DNA of 64,000 nucleotides, from the NCBI RefSeq assembly GCF_003515075.1, contig NZ_QWLV01000005.1, positions 124,001 to 188,000 on the forward strand, given 5' to 3'. Each line of letters opens with the position of its first letter. Positions within the stretch are counted from its first letter, which is position 1. A model generated the notes under the pieces. That model did not search any database. It was not told the origin of the DNA and saw only the letters and a program-made list of their open reading frames with translations. This document shows, in pieces, positions 43,786 through 53,099 of this stretch. A program made the position numbers and the translations under genes. Source of the DNA: Sphingomonas gilva. GTDB taxonomy: Bacteria; Pseudomonadota; Alphaproteobacteria; Sphingomonadales; Sphingomonadaceae.

Positions 43786-46702
43786 CGAAGGGGAAAGCAG
43801 GGAAGCCGCCCTCAGCCTCTTCACCATCCCGCCGCACAAGGCGTTCGCCGATACGCTGGCCCAAGGGCTTGCCGCGCGCCATGGCGGCGATCCGCTGGCG
43901 CTGGCGCGGGGTCTGGTGCTGCTCCCCAACAACCGCGCCGTACGCGCCGTCACCGACGCGTTCGTCCGGCTGAGCGGCGGGGGGCTGCTGCTCCCGCGCC
44001 TGGTCGCGATCGGCGACGAGGAACTGGGCGAGGGCGCAGGGCTCGCTCTCGATCCGGCAGACGCGGCCATCCCGCCGGCGATCGAACCGATGCGCCGCCG
44101 CATGATCCTCGCCCGGCTGATCGAGCGCGCGCGCGGCGTCGGCGCGGACGAGGCGGTCCGGCTGGCCGGCGATCTCGCGCGCGTGATCGATCAGCTGACG
44201 GTGGAAGGCGTGGCCCCCGAACGTCTCCGCGCGCTCGACATCGATCCCGATCTCTCCGCGCATTGGCGGACCTCGCTCGAATTGCTCGACATCGTGCTCG
44301 ATCACTGGCCGCGCATTCTCGCCGCGATGGGCCGGATCGACCTGCAGGACCGCCGCAACCGCCAGCTCGACCGTATCGCCCAGGGCTGGCGCGCCGATCC
44401 GCCTTCGGGCTTCGTCGTCGCCGCAGGCATCGGCAACAGCGCGCCCGCCGCGGCCCGATTGCTGCGCGTGATCGCGGGCCTGCCGCGCGGACAGATGGTG
44501 TTCGCAGGGCTCGATCTCGCCATGCCCGATGAGGAGTGGCAAGCGCTCGGTCCCCACGATCCGGACCCGGTGACGGGCTTTGCCGGCCGATCGATCGAAA
44601 CCCATCCGCAATTCCATCTGAAGCTGCTGCTCGATCGCATGGGGGCCGGGCGCGGCGAGGTGGCGCCGTGGCGTGGGGGCGAGACGAGCACGCCGCCCGC
44701 CCGTTCGCGCGCGGTGGCCAACGCGCTCCGCCCCGCCGCCTTCACGGGCAAATGGATCGACGAGAAGACCGATCGAACCTTGCCCGGCGTTTCGGTCGCC
44801 CAGTTCGACACGCCGGCCGAAGAGGCGCAGGCCATCGCCATCCGGTTGCGCGGCGCGCTGGAGACGCCGGGCCGCACCGCCGCGCTGGTCACGCCCGATC
44901 GCGATCTCGCCCGGAGGGTCTCCGCGCATCTCGCGCGCTGGGGCGTCGCCATCGACGATTCGGCCGGCCAGCCCTTGTCGCAACTCGCCAGCGGCACGCT
45001 GCTCATTGCGCTCGCCGACGCGGCGGCGCAGCGATTCGCGCCGGTGCCGCTGATGGCGCTGCTCAAGCACCCTTTGGTTCGCGCCGGAGAAGCGCGCCTG
45101 CGCTGGCTCGACGGCGCGCGCTTGCTCGATCTCGCCTTGCGCGGCCCGCGTCCCGCAGCCGGACTCGACGGCGTCGCCACGCACCTCGCGGCGTCGCGTT
45201 GGCGCGAAGCCGCGAAATGGTGGTCCGAAGCACGCGCGCTGCTCGCGAATATAGAGGCGATATGCGCGAGCCCGCGCTCCATCACCGAGATGATCGGCGC
45301 GCTGCGCGACACGGCCGATGCGCTTTCCGGCGGAGCGGTGTGGGCGAATCCCCAGGGCCGCGCCGCAGCCGACGCCCTGGCCGCGATCGAGGAGGCCGCT
45401 CCCGACGGTCCGCCGCTGATCGATCCCGCCGCTCTCGCGCCGCTGCTGCGCAGCTTGTTGGGGGAGGTTGCGGTGCGTCCGCCGCATGGCGGTCATCCCC
45501 GTCTGGCCATCTACGGTCTGATCGAAGCGCGCTTGCAGCGCGCCGACCTCATGATTCTCGGCGGGTTGAACGAGGGCGTCTGGCCTGGCCTGCCGCCGCC
45601 CGATCCGTGGCTTGCGCCGCGCATCCGCGCCGAGCTCGGACTGCCGGGGCTGGAGCGGCGCATCGGCATCGAAGCGCACGATTTCGCCATGGCGCTGGGT
45701 GCGGAGGACGTGCTCGTCACGCGCGCTGCGCGCGATGCCAGCGCGCCCGCGGTCGCGTCGCGGCTCTGGCTGCGCCTGCAGGCGCTGGTCGGCGACAGGT
45801 TGGCCAACGATGCCGATCTCGTGGCCTTGGCGCGGGCGATCGACGATGGCGGGGTTCCGTCGCCCGCGCCGCGCCCGCGCCCTTCGCCTCCCGTGGCTGA
45901 ACGCGCGCGGGAGATCTCGGTCACCGAGGTCGATCGATTGAAGGCCGATCCGTTCGCCTTCTACGCGCGCCGTATTCTCGGCCTGCATCCGCTCGATCCG
46001 GTCGACGCGGATCCCAGCGCCGCGTGGCGCGGGACCGCGGTGCACGACATCCTCGAACGCTGGGCGAAGGAGGACGGCTGCGATCCCGCCCGCCTGCGCC
46101 CGCGCGCCGAGGCGATGTTCGCCGAAGCGCAGGTCCATCCGATGATGCGCGCGCTCTGGCAGCCGCGCCTGCTGCTGGCGATCGACTGGATCGCCGCGCA
46201 GATCGCCGAAAGCGACCGCACGGTGATCGACGCCGAGGTCAAGGGCCGGATCGAGATCGCCGGCGTCACGCTGACCGGCAAGTTCGACCGCATCGATCGG
46301 CTGCCGGGCGGGGGCCTCGCCATCATCGACTACAAGACCGGAGAGCCGCCCAGCACCAAATCGGTCGCGGCGGGCTACAGCCTGCAATTGGGGCTGATCG
46401 GCCTGATCGCGGAGCGCGGCGGTTTCCCCGGCATTGAGGGCGTCGCCGAGGCGTTCGAATATTGGTCGCTCGCGCGCAACAAGGAGGGCGGCTTCGGCAA
46501 GATCGTCTCGCCCAACCAGGGCCGCGGCGACATCATCCCGGCCGACCGTTTCGTCGCGCTCGCCGCGCACAACTTCACCGATGCCACTGGCCGCTGGCTC
46601 ACCGGCGGCGATGCCTTCACCGCCAAGCTGCATCCCGAATACGCCCCCTATGGCGATTACGATCAGCTGATGCGCCGCGACGAATGGTTCGGCCGTGGCT
46701 GA
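43778..46702 (+). CDS. addB: double-strand break repair protein AddB
   Basis: 974 aa from the ATG at 43778, overlapping murU by 8 bases. Alphaproteobacterial AddB: an inactivated helicase-like N-terminal half (LVLLPNNRAVRAVTDAFVRL, RLVAIGDEELG), ILGGLNEGVWPGLPPPDPWL in the middle, and the C-terminal PD-(D/E)XK nuclease, EVKGRIEIAGVTLTGKFDRID then IIDYKTGEPP with Asp851 and Lys853. With AddA it resects DNA ends for RecA. The CDS overlaps addA by 8 bases, which fits equal production of the two subunits. Confidence 0.93.
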   Translation: MADEGESREAALSLFTIPPHKAFADTLAQGLAARHGGDPLALARGLVLLPNNRAVRAVTDAFVRLSGGGLLLPRLVAIGDEELGEGAGLALDPADAAIPPAIEPMRRRMILARLIERARGVGADEAVRLAGDLARVIDQLTVEGVAPERLRALDIDPDLSAHWRTSLELLDIVLDHWPRILAAMGRIDLQDRRNRQLDRIAQGWRADPPSGFVVAAGIGNSAPAAARLLRVIAGLPRGQMVFAGLDLAMPDEEWQALGPHDPDPVTGFAGRSIETHPQFHLKLLLDRMGAGRGEVAPWRGGETSTPPARSRAVANALRPAAFTGKWIDEKTDRTLPGVSVAQFDTPAEEAQAIAIRLRGALETPGRTAALVTPDRDLARRVSAHLARWGVAIDDSAGQPLSQLASGTLLIALADAAAQRFAPVPLMALLKHPLVRAGEARLRWLDGARLLDLALRGPRPAAGLDGVATHLAASRWREAAKWWSEARALLANIEAICASPRSITEMIGALRDTADALSGGAVWANPQGRAAADALAAIEEAAPDGPPLIDPAALAPLLRSLLGEVAVRPPHGGHPRLAIYGLIEARLQRADLMILGGLNEGVWPGLPPPDPWLAPRIRAELGLPGLERRIGIEAHDFAMALGAEDVLVTRAARDASAPAVASRLWLRLQALVGDRLANDADLVALARAIDDGGVPSPAPRPRPSPPVAERAREISVTEVDRLKADPFAFYARRILGLHPLDPVDADPSAAWRGTAVHDILERWAKEDGCDPARLRPRAEAMFAEAQVHPMMRALWQPRLLLAIDWIAAQIAESDRTVIDAEVKGRIEIAGVTLTGKFDRIDRLPGGGLAIIDYKTGEPPSTKSVAAGYSLQLGLIGLIAERGGFPGIEGVAEAFEYWSLARNKEGGFGKIVSPNQGRGDIIPADRFVALAAHNFTDATGRWLTGGDAFTAKLHPEYAPYGDYDQLMRRDEWFGRG

Positions 46703-49700
46703 GCGCGGCTTTCCGAGGCTGAAGGGCGCCCAGCGCGAGGCGAGCGCGCCGGGCGAGCACGTCTGGCTGTCCGCCTCCGCCGGCACCGGCAAGACCCAGG
46801 TGCTCACCGCGCGCGTGCTGCGCCTGCTGCTCGCCGGCGTCGATCCGTCCGCGATCCTGTGCATCACCTTCACCAAGGCCGGCGCGGCGGAGATGGCCGA
46901 GCGCATCTCCGCCCGCCTGGCGCGCTGGGTGCGCCTAAAGGACGCCGATCTCGCGGCCGATCTGATCGCGCTGGGCGAGGATCACGGGCCCGAACGGGTC
47001 GAACGGGCGCGCACGCTGTTCGCGCGCGTGCTCGATGCGCCCGGCGGGCTGCGTATCCAGACGATCCACGCCTTTTGCCAGTCGCTGCTCGGCAGCTTTC
47101 CGGCCGAGGCCGGCCTCGCACCGGGTTTCCGCCCGCTCGACGCCCGCGAAGAGGCCAAGCTCGCGCGCGAGGCGCTGGCCGCCATGCTGCTCGAAGCCGA
47201 AGCCGGCGGTGAAGCGCTGCTGATCGAATCGATCGCAGCGCTCAGCCTGCGCCTCGGTGAGGGCGGCGCCGAGAATTTCCTGCTCGAATGCGCCCGCGCG
47301 CCCGTCGCCATGGCGAGCCTGCCGACCGATCGCACCGCCCTCGGCGCGATGGTGCGGCGCCTGCTCGGCGTCCCCGAGGGTGATGTCGAGCAATCGATCT
47401 GCGCGGCGTGCGAAGCGCTTGATACGCGAAGCCTCCAGACCATCGTCGCCGCCAATCGCGCCTGGGCGACGGCGACCGGCGTCGGCCATGCCGATATCGC
47501 CGATCGCTGGCTGGCCGGCGATCCGACCGTTCGCGCCGCGACGATCGCCGATCTCGCCGGCATCGCGCTCACCGCCAAGGGCGAGCTGCGCAAATTCTCC
47601 GCCAGGCTGATCGGCTTCGAAGCGGATTATGAGGCGCTCGCCGCCGACCTCGCCCAATGGTGCTCGGGCCTGCTGCAGATGCGCGCGCTGGCCGGATACG
47701 CCGACGATCTCGCCGCCGCGCTCTGGGTGGGCCGGCGCTACGCCGCCGCCTATGCGGCCGCCAAGCGCCATGCCGCCGCGGTCGATTTCGACGATCTGAT
47801 CCGCCGGACGCTCGATCTGCTCGCGACCCCCGGCATGGGGGATTGGGTGCGGTTCAAGCTCGACCGCGCGACCGATCACATATTGGTCGATGAATCGCAG
47901 GACACCAACGCGCAGCAATGGGCGATCGTCGAGCGGCTGGCGGAGGAATATTTCGCCGTCGCGCGCGAGGATGCGGAGAAGGTCCGCACATTGTTCACGG
48001 TCGGCGACTTCAAGCAGGCGATCTTCGGCTTCCAGGGCACCGACCCCGCCGAGTACCGCGCCGCGCGCGAGCGTTTCGCCGAGCTGGCGCGGCAAGCGAG
48101 CCACGCCTTCAACACCCTCTCGCTCACCCACAGCTTCCGCTCGACCCGCCCGATCCTGGAGTTCGTCGACGCCGCGATCGCCGAGGTGGGGCCGGTGGAG
48201 CTCGGCGACGAGCGGCTCGAGGCGCACGCCAGCGAGGTGAAAGGACCGGGCGCCGTCACCCTGTGGCAGCCCGTCACCGACGCCGATCTGGTCGATCCGG
48301 GCGAGGAGGGCTGGGTGCCCGATCCCACCCGCGCGCTCGCCGACCGCGTCGCGCTCCAGGTCCGCCGCTGGCTCGATCAGCCGCTGATGCTCGAAAGCCA
48401 GGGCCGGCCCCTCGGCGCGGGCGACGTCATGATCCTCGTGCGCAAGCGGGGCGAGCTGGCCTCGCTGCTCGTCGCCCGGCTGCACGCGACGGGGGTGCCC
48501 GTGGCGGGGATCGACCGGCTGCGGCTGAACGCGCCGCTCGCGGTCCAGGATCTGCTCGCGGCGGTGCGCTTCGTCCTCCAGCCGCTCGACGATCTCAACC
48601 TCGCCGGCCTGCTCGTCTCGCCGCTCATCGGCTGGAGCCAGGACGAGCTGTACCGCCGCGGCCGGCGAGGCGGCGCCGCCCTGTGGCCGCATCTCCAGGC
48701 GACCTGCGATCCGGCGCTGCTCGATCCGCTCCGGGCGATGCTGGCGCGCGCCGATTTCGTCCCGCCCTACCGCTTCCTCGAGGACATCCTCTCGGGCCCG
48801 CTCGACGGCCGCCGCCGCCTGCTCGCCCGCCTCGGCCCGGAGGCCCGCGACCCGATCGAGGAGCTGCTGGGCGCCGCGCTCCAGTTCGAGGCGAACGACA
48901 CGCCCACGCTGCAGGCGTTCCTCGACTGGTTTGATCGCGGCGACGTCGACATCAAGCGCGACGCGTCCGGCCCCGGCGACGCGGTGCGGGTGATGACCGT
49001 CCACGGCGCCAAGGGCCTGCAGGCGCCGCTCGTGATCCTGGCCGACGCGACCGGCGACCCCGACCGCTCGCGCACCGATCTGTTCGGGCTCGACGCCGGG
49101 CTGGGCGAGCCGCTGCCCGTCTTCAGCCCGCGCAAGGAGGAGCGCGCCGGACCGATCGCCGAGGCGCTGGAGACGCAGAAGCGCCGCGACCGCGCCGAGC
49201 ATTGGCGGCTGTTCTACGTCGCGATGACCCGCGCCGAGGAACGCCTCGTGCTCGCCGGCGCGCTCGCCAAGGGCAAGGGCGAGGCGCCCGGAGACAGCTG
49301 GTGGGCGCGCGCCGCGCTCGCGATGCAGGCGCTCGGCGGCGAGGAGGTCGAGGAGGGGCAGGGCAAGGCGCGCCGCTTCGTCGGCCGAACCCCGGAACCG
49401 CCGGTCAAGCCCCGCGCCAGGCCCGCGAGCGCCCCCACCGAGCCCTTCGCGCCGCCCGCCTGGCTGCGAACCCCCGCGCCGGTGGAGGCGCGCCCGCCGC
49501 GTCCGCTCGCGCCCTCGGCGCTGGGCGAAGACGATGTCGCGACCCCGCCGCCCGGCCCCGCCATGCGGGCGGCGGCGGAGCGGGGCAGGGCGCTCCACGC
49601 GCTGTTCGAACGGCTGCCGGCGCTGCCGCCCGATCGGCGCGCAGCGGCGGCGCAGGCCTGGCTGGCCCAGCGCGGCTTCGACGCCGCCGAGGCCGGCGCG

Positions 49701-50096
49701 ATCGCGGCGACCGCGCTCGGCATCATCGCCGATCCGGCCCATACCGCGATCTTCGCGCCCGCTGCGCTGGCCGAAGCGCCGCTCACCGCCGTGCTGGCGG
49801 ACGGCACCGTCGTCTCGGGCGTGGTCGATCGGCTGGTCGTCACGCCCGACGCCGTCCGCATCGTCGATTTCAAGACCGGCCGCGCGCCCGCCGCGTTCGA
49901 GGAGGTTCCCACCTATCACCTGCGCCAGATGGCCGCCTATGCCGCCGCGCTGCGGATCATCTTCCCCGGCCGGTCGGTGTCCGCCAGCCTGCTCTACACC
50001 GCGGGCCCGGCGCTGTTCGATCTCGCGCCCGAGCTGCTCGAACGGCACAAGCCCGGCTATGCGGACGCGGAACAAAGCTTGTCCTCGCCCGCTTGA
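46695..50096 (+). CDS. addA: double-strand break repair helicase-nuclease AddA
   Basis: 1133 aa from a GTG at 46695 inside the end of addB. UvrD-type helicase: motif I SASAGTGKTQVL (26-37), ILCITFTKAGAAEMAERI, DHILVDESQDTNAQQW (II), FTVGDFKQAIFGFQGTDP (III), LTHSFRSTRPILEFVD (IV), VRVMTVHGAKGLQAPLVIL (V) and LFYVAMTRAEERLVLAG (VI). The C-terminal nuclease has VRIVDFKTGRAPA with Asp1058 and Lys1060. The motor and 3'-strand nuclease of the AddAB end-resection machine. trxA follows 55 bp later. Confidence 0.95.
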   Translation: MAERGFPRLKGAQREASAPGEHVWLSASAGTGKTQVLTARVLRLLLAGVDPSAILCITFTKAGAAEMAERISARLARWVRLKDADLAADLIALGEDHGPERVERARTLFARVLDAPGGLRIQTIHAFCQSLLGSFPAEAGLAPGFRPLDAREEAKLAREALAAMLLEAEAGGEALLIESIAALSLRLGEGGAENFLLECARAPVAMASLPTDRTALGAMVRRLLGVPEGDVEQSICAACEALDTRSLQTIVAANRAWATATGVGHADIADRWLAGDPTVRAATIADLAGIALTAKGELRKFSARLIGFEADYEALAADLAQWCSGLLQMRALAGYADDLAAALWVGRRYAAAYAAAKRHAAAVDFDDLIRRTLDLLATPGMGDWVRFKLDRATDHILVDESQDTNAQQWAIVERLAEEYFAVAREDAEKVRTLFTVGDFKQAIFGFQGTDPAEYRAARERFAELARQASHAFNTLSLTHSFRSTRPILEFVDAAIAEVGPVELGDERLEAHASEVKGPGAVTLWQPVTDADLVDPGEEGWVPDPTRALADRVALQVRRWLDQPLMLESQGRPLGAGDVMILVRKRGELASLLVARLHATGVPVAGIDRLRLNAPLAVQDLLAAVRFVLQPLDDLNLAGLLVSPLIGWSQDELYRRGRRGGAALWPHLQATCDPALLDPLRAMLARADFVPPYRFLEDILSGPLDGRRRLLARLGPEARDPIEELLGAALQFEANDTPTLQAFLDWFDRGDVDIKRDASGPGDAVRVMTVHGAKGLQAPLVILADATGDPDRSRTDLFGLDAGLGEPLPVFSPRKEERAGPIAEALETQKRRDRAEHWRLFYVAMTRAEERLVLAGALAKGKGEAPGDSWWARAALAMQALGGEEVEEGQGKARRFVGRTPEPPVKPRARPASAPTEPFAPPAWLRTPAPVEARPPRPLAPSALGEDDVATPPPGPAMRAAAERGRALHALFERLPALPPDRRAAAAQAWLAQRGFDAAEAGAIAATALGIIADPAHTAIFAPAALAEAPLTAVLADGTVVSGVVDRLVVTPDAVRIVDFKTGRAPAAFEEVPTYHLRQMAAYAAALRIIFPGRSVSASLLYTAGPALFDLAPELLERHKPGYADAEQSLSSPA

Positions 50097-50151
50097 GGGT
50101 CGGTGCGGCCCAACCTAGATTGAGCGCCAACACGTTACGGAGATTCATGTC

Positions 50152-50472
50152 ATGGCCACCAAGGCGATCACCGATTCCAGCTTCCAGAACGACGTGCTGG
50201 ACAGCGACAAGCCCGTGCTGGTCGATTTCTGGGCGGAATGGTGCGGCCCGTGCAAGATGATCGGCCCGAGCCTGGAGGAGATTTCCGACGAGCTGGGCGA
50301 GCAGGTCACCATCGCCAAGCTCAACATCGACGAGAACCCCGACGCGCCCGGCAAATACGGCGTGCGCGGCATCCCCACGATGATCCTGTTCAAGAACGGC
50401 CAGCCCGCCGCGACCAAGGTCGGCGCCGCGCCCAAGGGCGCGCTCAAGGGCTGGCTCGAGGGAGAACTTTGA
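50152..50472 (+). CDS. trxA: thioredoxin
   Basis: 106 aa, classical thioredoxin. Active site WCGPC with C31 and C34; buried Asp in VLVDFWAEW; cis-Pro in [11 protein letters not shown]. General cytoplasmic disulfide reductant. It closes the divL-addA run and is followed by a rho-independent terminator 65 bp downstream. The addA-trxA link is common in alphaproteobacteria. Confidence 0.97.
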   Translation: MATKAITDSSFQNDVLDSDKPVLVDFWAEWCGPCKMIGPSLEEISDELGEQVTIAKLNIDENPDAPGKYGVRGIPTMILFKNGQPAATKVGAAPKGALKGWLEGEL

Positions 50473-50536
50473 TCCATTTGCGAGCGGATGAGATAATCGC
50501 GCTTGCTCAGCACGATATAGGTGACTAGCCTTCATG

Positions 50537-50562
50537 AACGGGCGCCGGGGGGCGTCCGTTTT
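50537..50562 (+). terminator. rho-independent terminator after trxA
   Basis: AACGGGCGCC, GGGG loop, GGCGTCCGTT, ending in TTTT. A 10 bp stem with one G-T pair. It likely ends the long divL-to-trxA transcript, just 16 bases before the lipoprotein gene. Confidence 0.7.
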
Positions 50563-50577
50563 AGGGGGTTGTCATTG

Positions 50578-51138
50578 ATGAATACTTATCTGCGCCTCGG
50601 CGCGGCCGTTCTGGTCGCGTCGTCACTGTCGGCCTGCGCGACGATCACGCGCGGCACAAAGCAGAATTACGAAATCACTTCGCAGCCGCCGGGTGCGGAT
50701 GTCGCATTGTCGACCGGCGACAAGTGCGTCACGCCCTGTAAATTGAAGCTGAAGCGCAAGGACGCGTTCACCGCGAAGTTCGCGAAGGCGGGCTATGAGC
50801 CCATGGAAGCGAATGTCGAAAGCAAGCTCAGCGGCGGAGGCGGCGCAGCGGCGGCGGGCAACCTGCTGTTCGGCGGGATCATCGGCGGTGTGGTCGATGG
50901 GTCAAACGGATCGCTCAACAGCCTCTATCCGGGAAAGCTGGAGGTGACGCTGGTGCCCGCGTCCAGCGCCGAAATAGAGACGGTGGCCGACGCGGTCGAG
51001 GCGGCCCTCGTCACGGCCGAGCCGGCCGATGCCGTGGCCGAGCCCGCCGCAGCGACGACCGAACCGACCGACGCGGTGGTCGAGCAGCCAGTCGCGGAAG
51101 ACGCCGTCGCGACGCCCGCGCCGACCGAGGGACTGTAA
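50578..51138 (+). CDS. putative lipoprotein with PEGA-like domain and acidic repeat tail
   Basis: 186 aa from the ATG at 50578 behind a G-rich stretch. Lipobox LSAC puts the lipidated Cys at residue 20. Then RGTKQNYEITSQPPGADVALSTGDKCVTPCKLKLKRKDAFTAKFAKAGYEP, a PEGA-like beta domain with two Cys, then a glycine-rich membrane-like hairpin AAAAGNLLFGGIIGGVVDG. The last 40 residues are Ala/Glu/Pro/Thr repeats (AEPADAVAEPAAATTEPTDAVVEQP), probably disordered. Sphingomonad homologues are often misnamed translation initiation factor 2. Function unknown. About 190 bp of uneventful sequence follows. Confidence 0.75.
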   Translation: MNTYLRLGAAVLVASSLSACATITRGTKQNYEITSQPPGADVALSTGDKCVTPCKLKLKRKDAFTAKFAKAGYEPMEANVESKLSGGGGAAAAGNLLFGGIIGGVVDGSNGSLNSLYPGKLEVTLVPASSAEIETVADAVEAALVTAEPADAVAEPAAATTEPTDAVVEQPVAEDAVATPAPTEGL

Positions 51139-51330
51139 GCCTTGAAATCGGTGTTGAAAGGCGAACTGGCCTAAGTCCATCCTTGAGACCGAAGCGATCG
51201 GTTTGTGTTGAGCAGCCGCGTCGACGGCGTATCGAGGCATCGTCCTTCTTCGGCAGGCCGGAGAATGGGACGGCGCTTCGATATGCCCGTCGAAGGCGCT
51301 ACTCGGCGCGAGCGGTTGAGCTCAAGGGAG

Positions 51331-51780
51331 CTAATCCACACCCGGCTCGGTCGCGCCCGGCGGCAGGCCGCGCGTGTCGGGCCGGAATTTGTCATGGCGC
51401 GGCAGGCCGTCGTCGATCGGCGCCCATGCGACCGCTTCGGCGCAGAAGATGTGGAAGCCCGGCCGAACCGCGTTCGGGTCGTCCAGCGTAGCGGCTGCCA
51501 CATCGAGCTCATCGGGCTGGAAGTCGACCTCGATGGTCAGGGTCGTGCCGCACGCGCCGCAGAAGCGGCGCTGCCCGAACGATGTCGTGCGATAGATGCG
51601 CGGCTCGCCCGATTCCCAGCGGAAATCCGCGCGCCGCGCGGTGGTGAAGGCGATCGCCGGCGCGCCGCTGGTGCGCTGGCAGACCCGGCAATGGCACCAG
51701 CCGGTATCGTAGGGATCGGCCAGCGAATAACGCACCGCGCCGCATGCGCAGCCTCCGGCAAGGCGTGTGTCCGTGCTCAT
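51331..51780 (-). CDS. GFA family (glutathione-dependent formaldehyde-activating-like) zinc protein
   Basis: 149 aa from the ATG at 51780, overlapping the argJ stop (ATGA). Zinc-binding Cys sets: GGCACGAVRY, WCHCRVCQRTSGAP and RRFCGACGTTLT, with a C-terminal HIFCAEAVAWAPIDDGLP. CENP-V/GFA proteins are named after formaldehyde-glutathione condensation, but most members have unknown roles, and no formaldehyde genes are nearby. Co-transcribed with argJ. Confidence 0.88.
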   Translation of the reverse strand: MSTDTRLAGGCACGAVRYSLADPYDTGWCHCRVCQRTSGAPAIAFTTARRADFRWESGEPRIYRTTSFGQRRFCGACGTTLTIEVDFQPDELDVAAATLDDPNAVRPGFHIFCAEAVAWAPIDDGLPRHDKFRPDTRGLPPGATEPGVD

Positions 51781-53000
51781 GTCCGATAATCCGCGTTGAT
51801 CTGGATATAGCCGTGGGTCAGGTCGCACGTCCAAACGGTCGCGCGGCCTTCGCCCAGGCCGAGATCGACGCCGATTTCCACCTCCTGGCCCTTGAGATGC
51901 GCGGCGACAGGGGCTTCGTCATAACCCTCGACCGCCAATCCGCCTTGCGCGACCTGAGTGTCGCCGAAGCGGATCGAAAGCTTGTCGCGCTCGGCGGGTT
52001 CGCCGGCCTTGCCGACCGCCATCACCACGCGGCCCCAATTGGCGTCCTCGCCGGCGATCGCGGTCTTCACCAGCGGCGAGTTGGCGATCGACAGCGCGAT
52101 GCGGTGGGCGCTGGCGTCGCTTTCGGCGCCCTCGACCGCGATCTCGATGAACTTGGACGCGCCTTCGCCGTCACGCACCACCAGCTGGGCGAGTTGCAGG
52201 CACAGGTCCGACAGCGCCGCCGCGAAGGCGTCCGCCCCGGCATCCTCGATCGACGTCAACCGCGCGTTGCCGGCCTTGCCCGTGGCGAAGGCCAGCACGG
52301 TGTCGCTGGTCGAGGTATCGCTATCGACGGTGATGCAGGAAAAGCTGCGGGTGTTGGCGGCGGACAGCATCTGCTGCAGTACGGCCGGCTCGATCGCCGC
52401 GTCGGTGAAGATGAAGCCGAGCATCGTCGCCATGTCCGGCGCGATCATGCCTGATCCCTTGATGATGCCGACCAGCGTCACCGTCCGGTCGCCGATCGCC
52501 GCGCGGGTCACGACCGCCTTGGGAAAGGTATCGGTGGTGCCGATCGCGTCGGCCGCCTCGCGCCACGAACAGGGTGGCGCAGAGAAGGCGGCGTCCAGCC
52601 CGGCCTCGGCCTTATCGATCGGCAATGGCACGCCGATCACCCCGGTCGATGCGATGAAGATGTCGGACGGTTCGCAGCCGATATGCGCCGCCGCGCGCGC
52701 CGCGATCGCCTCCACCGCCGCGCGTCCGCGGTTTCCCGTGAAGGCGTTGGAATTGCCGGCGTTGACCACCAGCGCGCGCGCCCGGCCCAGCGGCAGCGCA
52801 GCGCGGCACCACTCGACCTCGGGCGAAGGGCAGCGGCTCTGCGTCAGCACCCCGGCGACCGCCGCGCCTTCGTCCAGCGTGACGAAGGTCAGGTCGCACC
52901 GATCCCAAATCTTGTACCGCGCCCGCGCGACGCGCGGCGTCACCCCGGCGATGGCGGGGAGATCAGGAAGGGGACGGGCGAGCGGCGATGCTTTGATCAT
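51777..53000 (-). CDS. argJ: bifunctional glutamate N-acetyltransferase / N-acetylglutamate synthase (ArgJ)
   Basis: 407 aa from the ATG at 53000; another in-frame ATG is at 53015. The self-cleavage motif IKGSGMIAPDMATMLGFIFTD places the nucleophile Thr192 at the start of the beta chain. LVVNAGNSNAFTGNRG and FIASTGVIGVPLPIDK are the conserved alpha-chain segments, and the C-terminus GRATVWTCDLTHGYIQINADYRT is typical. Recycles the acetyl group in arginine synthesis. Transcribed with the downstream GFA gene and divergent from the TonB-C-domain gene. Confidence 0.95.
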   Translation of the reverse strand: MIKASPLARPLPDLPAIAGVTPRVARARYKIWDRCDLTFVTLDEGAAVAGVLTQSRCPSPEVEWCRAALPLGRARALVVNAGNSNAFTGNRGRAAVEAIAARAAAHIGCEPSDIFIASTGVIGVPLPIDKAEAGLDAAFSAPPCSWREAADAIGTTDTFPKAVVTRAAIGDRTVTLVGIIKGSGMIAPDMATMLGFIFTDAAIEPAVLQQMLSAANTRSFSCITVDSDTSTSDTVLAFATGKAGNARLTSIEDAGADAFAAALSDLCLQLAQLVVRDGEGASKFIEIAVEGAESDASAHRIALSIANSPLVKTAIAGEDANWGRVVMAVGKAGEPAERDKLSIRFGDTQVAQGGLAVEGYDEAPVAAHLKGQEVEIGVDLGLGEGRATVWTCDLTHGYIQINADYRT

Positions 53001-53099
53001 TGCGGCGCTTTGCATGCGCCGCGAAGGTGGCGCAATCCCCGCGCCAATTGCGCATGGGCCATCGATCAGGATAGTCAGGTCGCCTGGGAGGACAAATCG

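Noticed and set aside
43553..46906. 1117-codon antisense open frame across addB
   Set aside because: GC-rich codon bias keeps the opposite strand open. Its translation is Arg/Gly/Asp-rich with no domain, while addB has all family motifs.
46935..50075. 1046-codon antisense open frame across addA
   Set aside because: Same artefact: mirrors addA third positions and has low-complexity Arg/Gly/Glu composition.
51139..51330. possible small gene or terminator after the PEGA lipoprotein
   Set aside because: Only a 5 bp stem (ACCGA/TCGGT) with a broken T-run and no frame with a plausible start.
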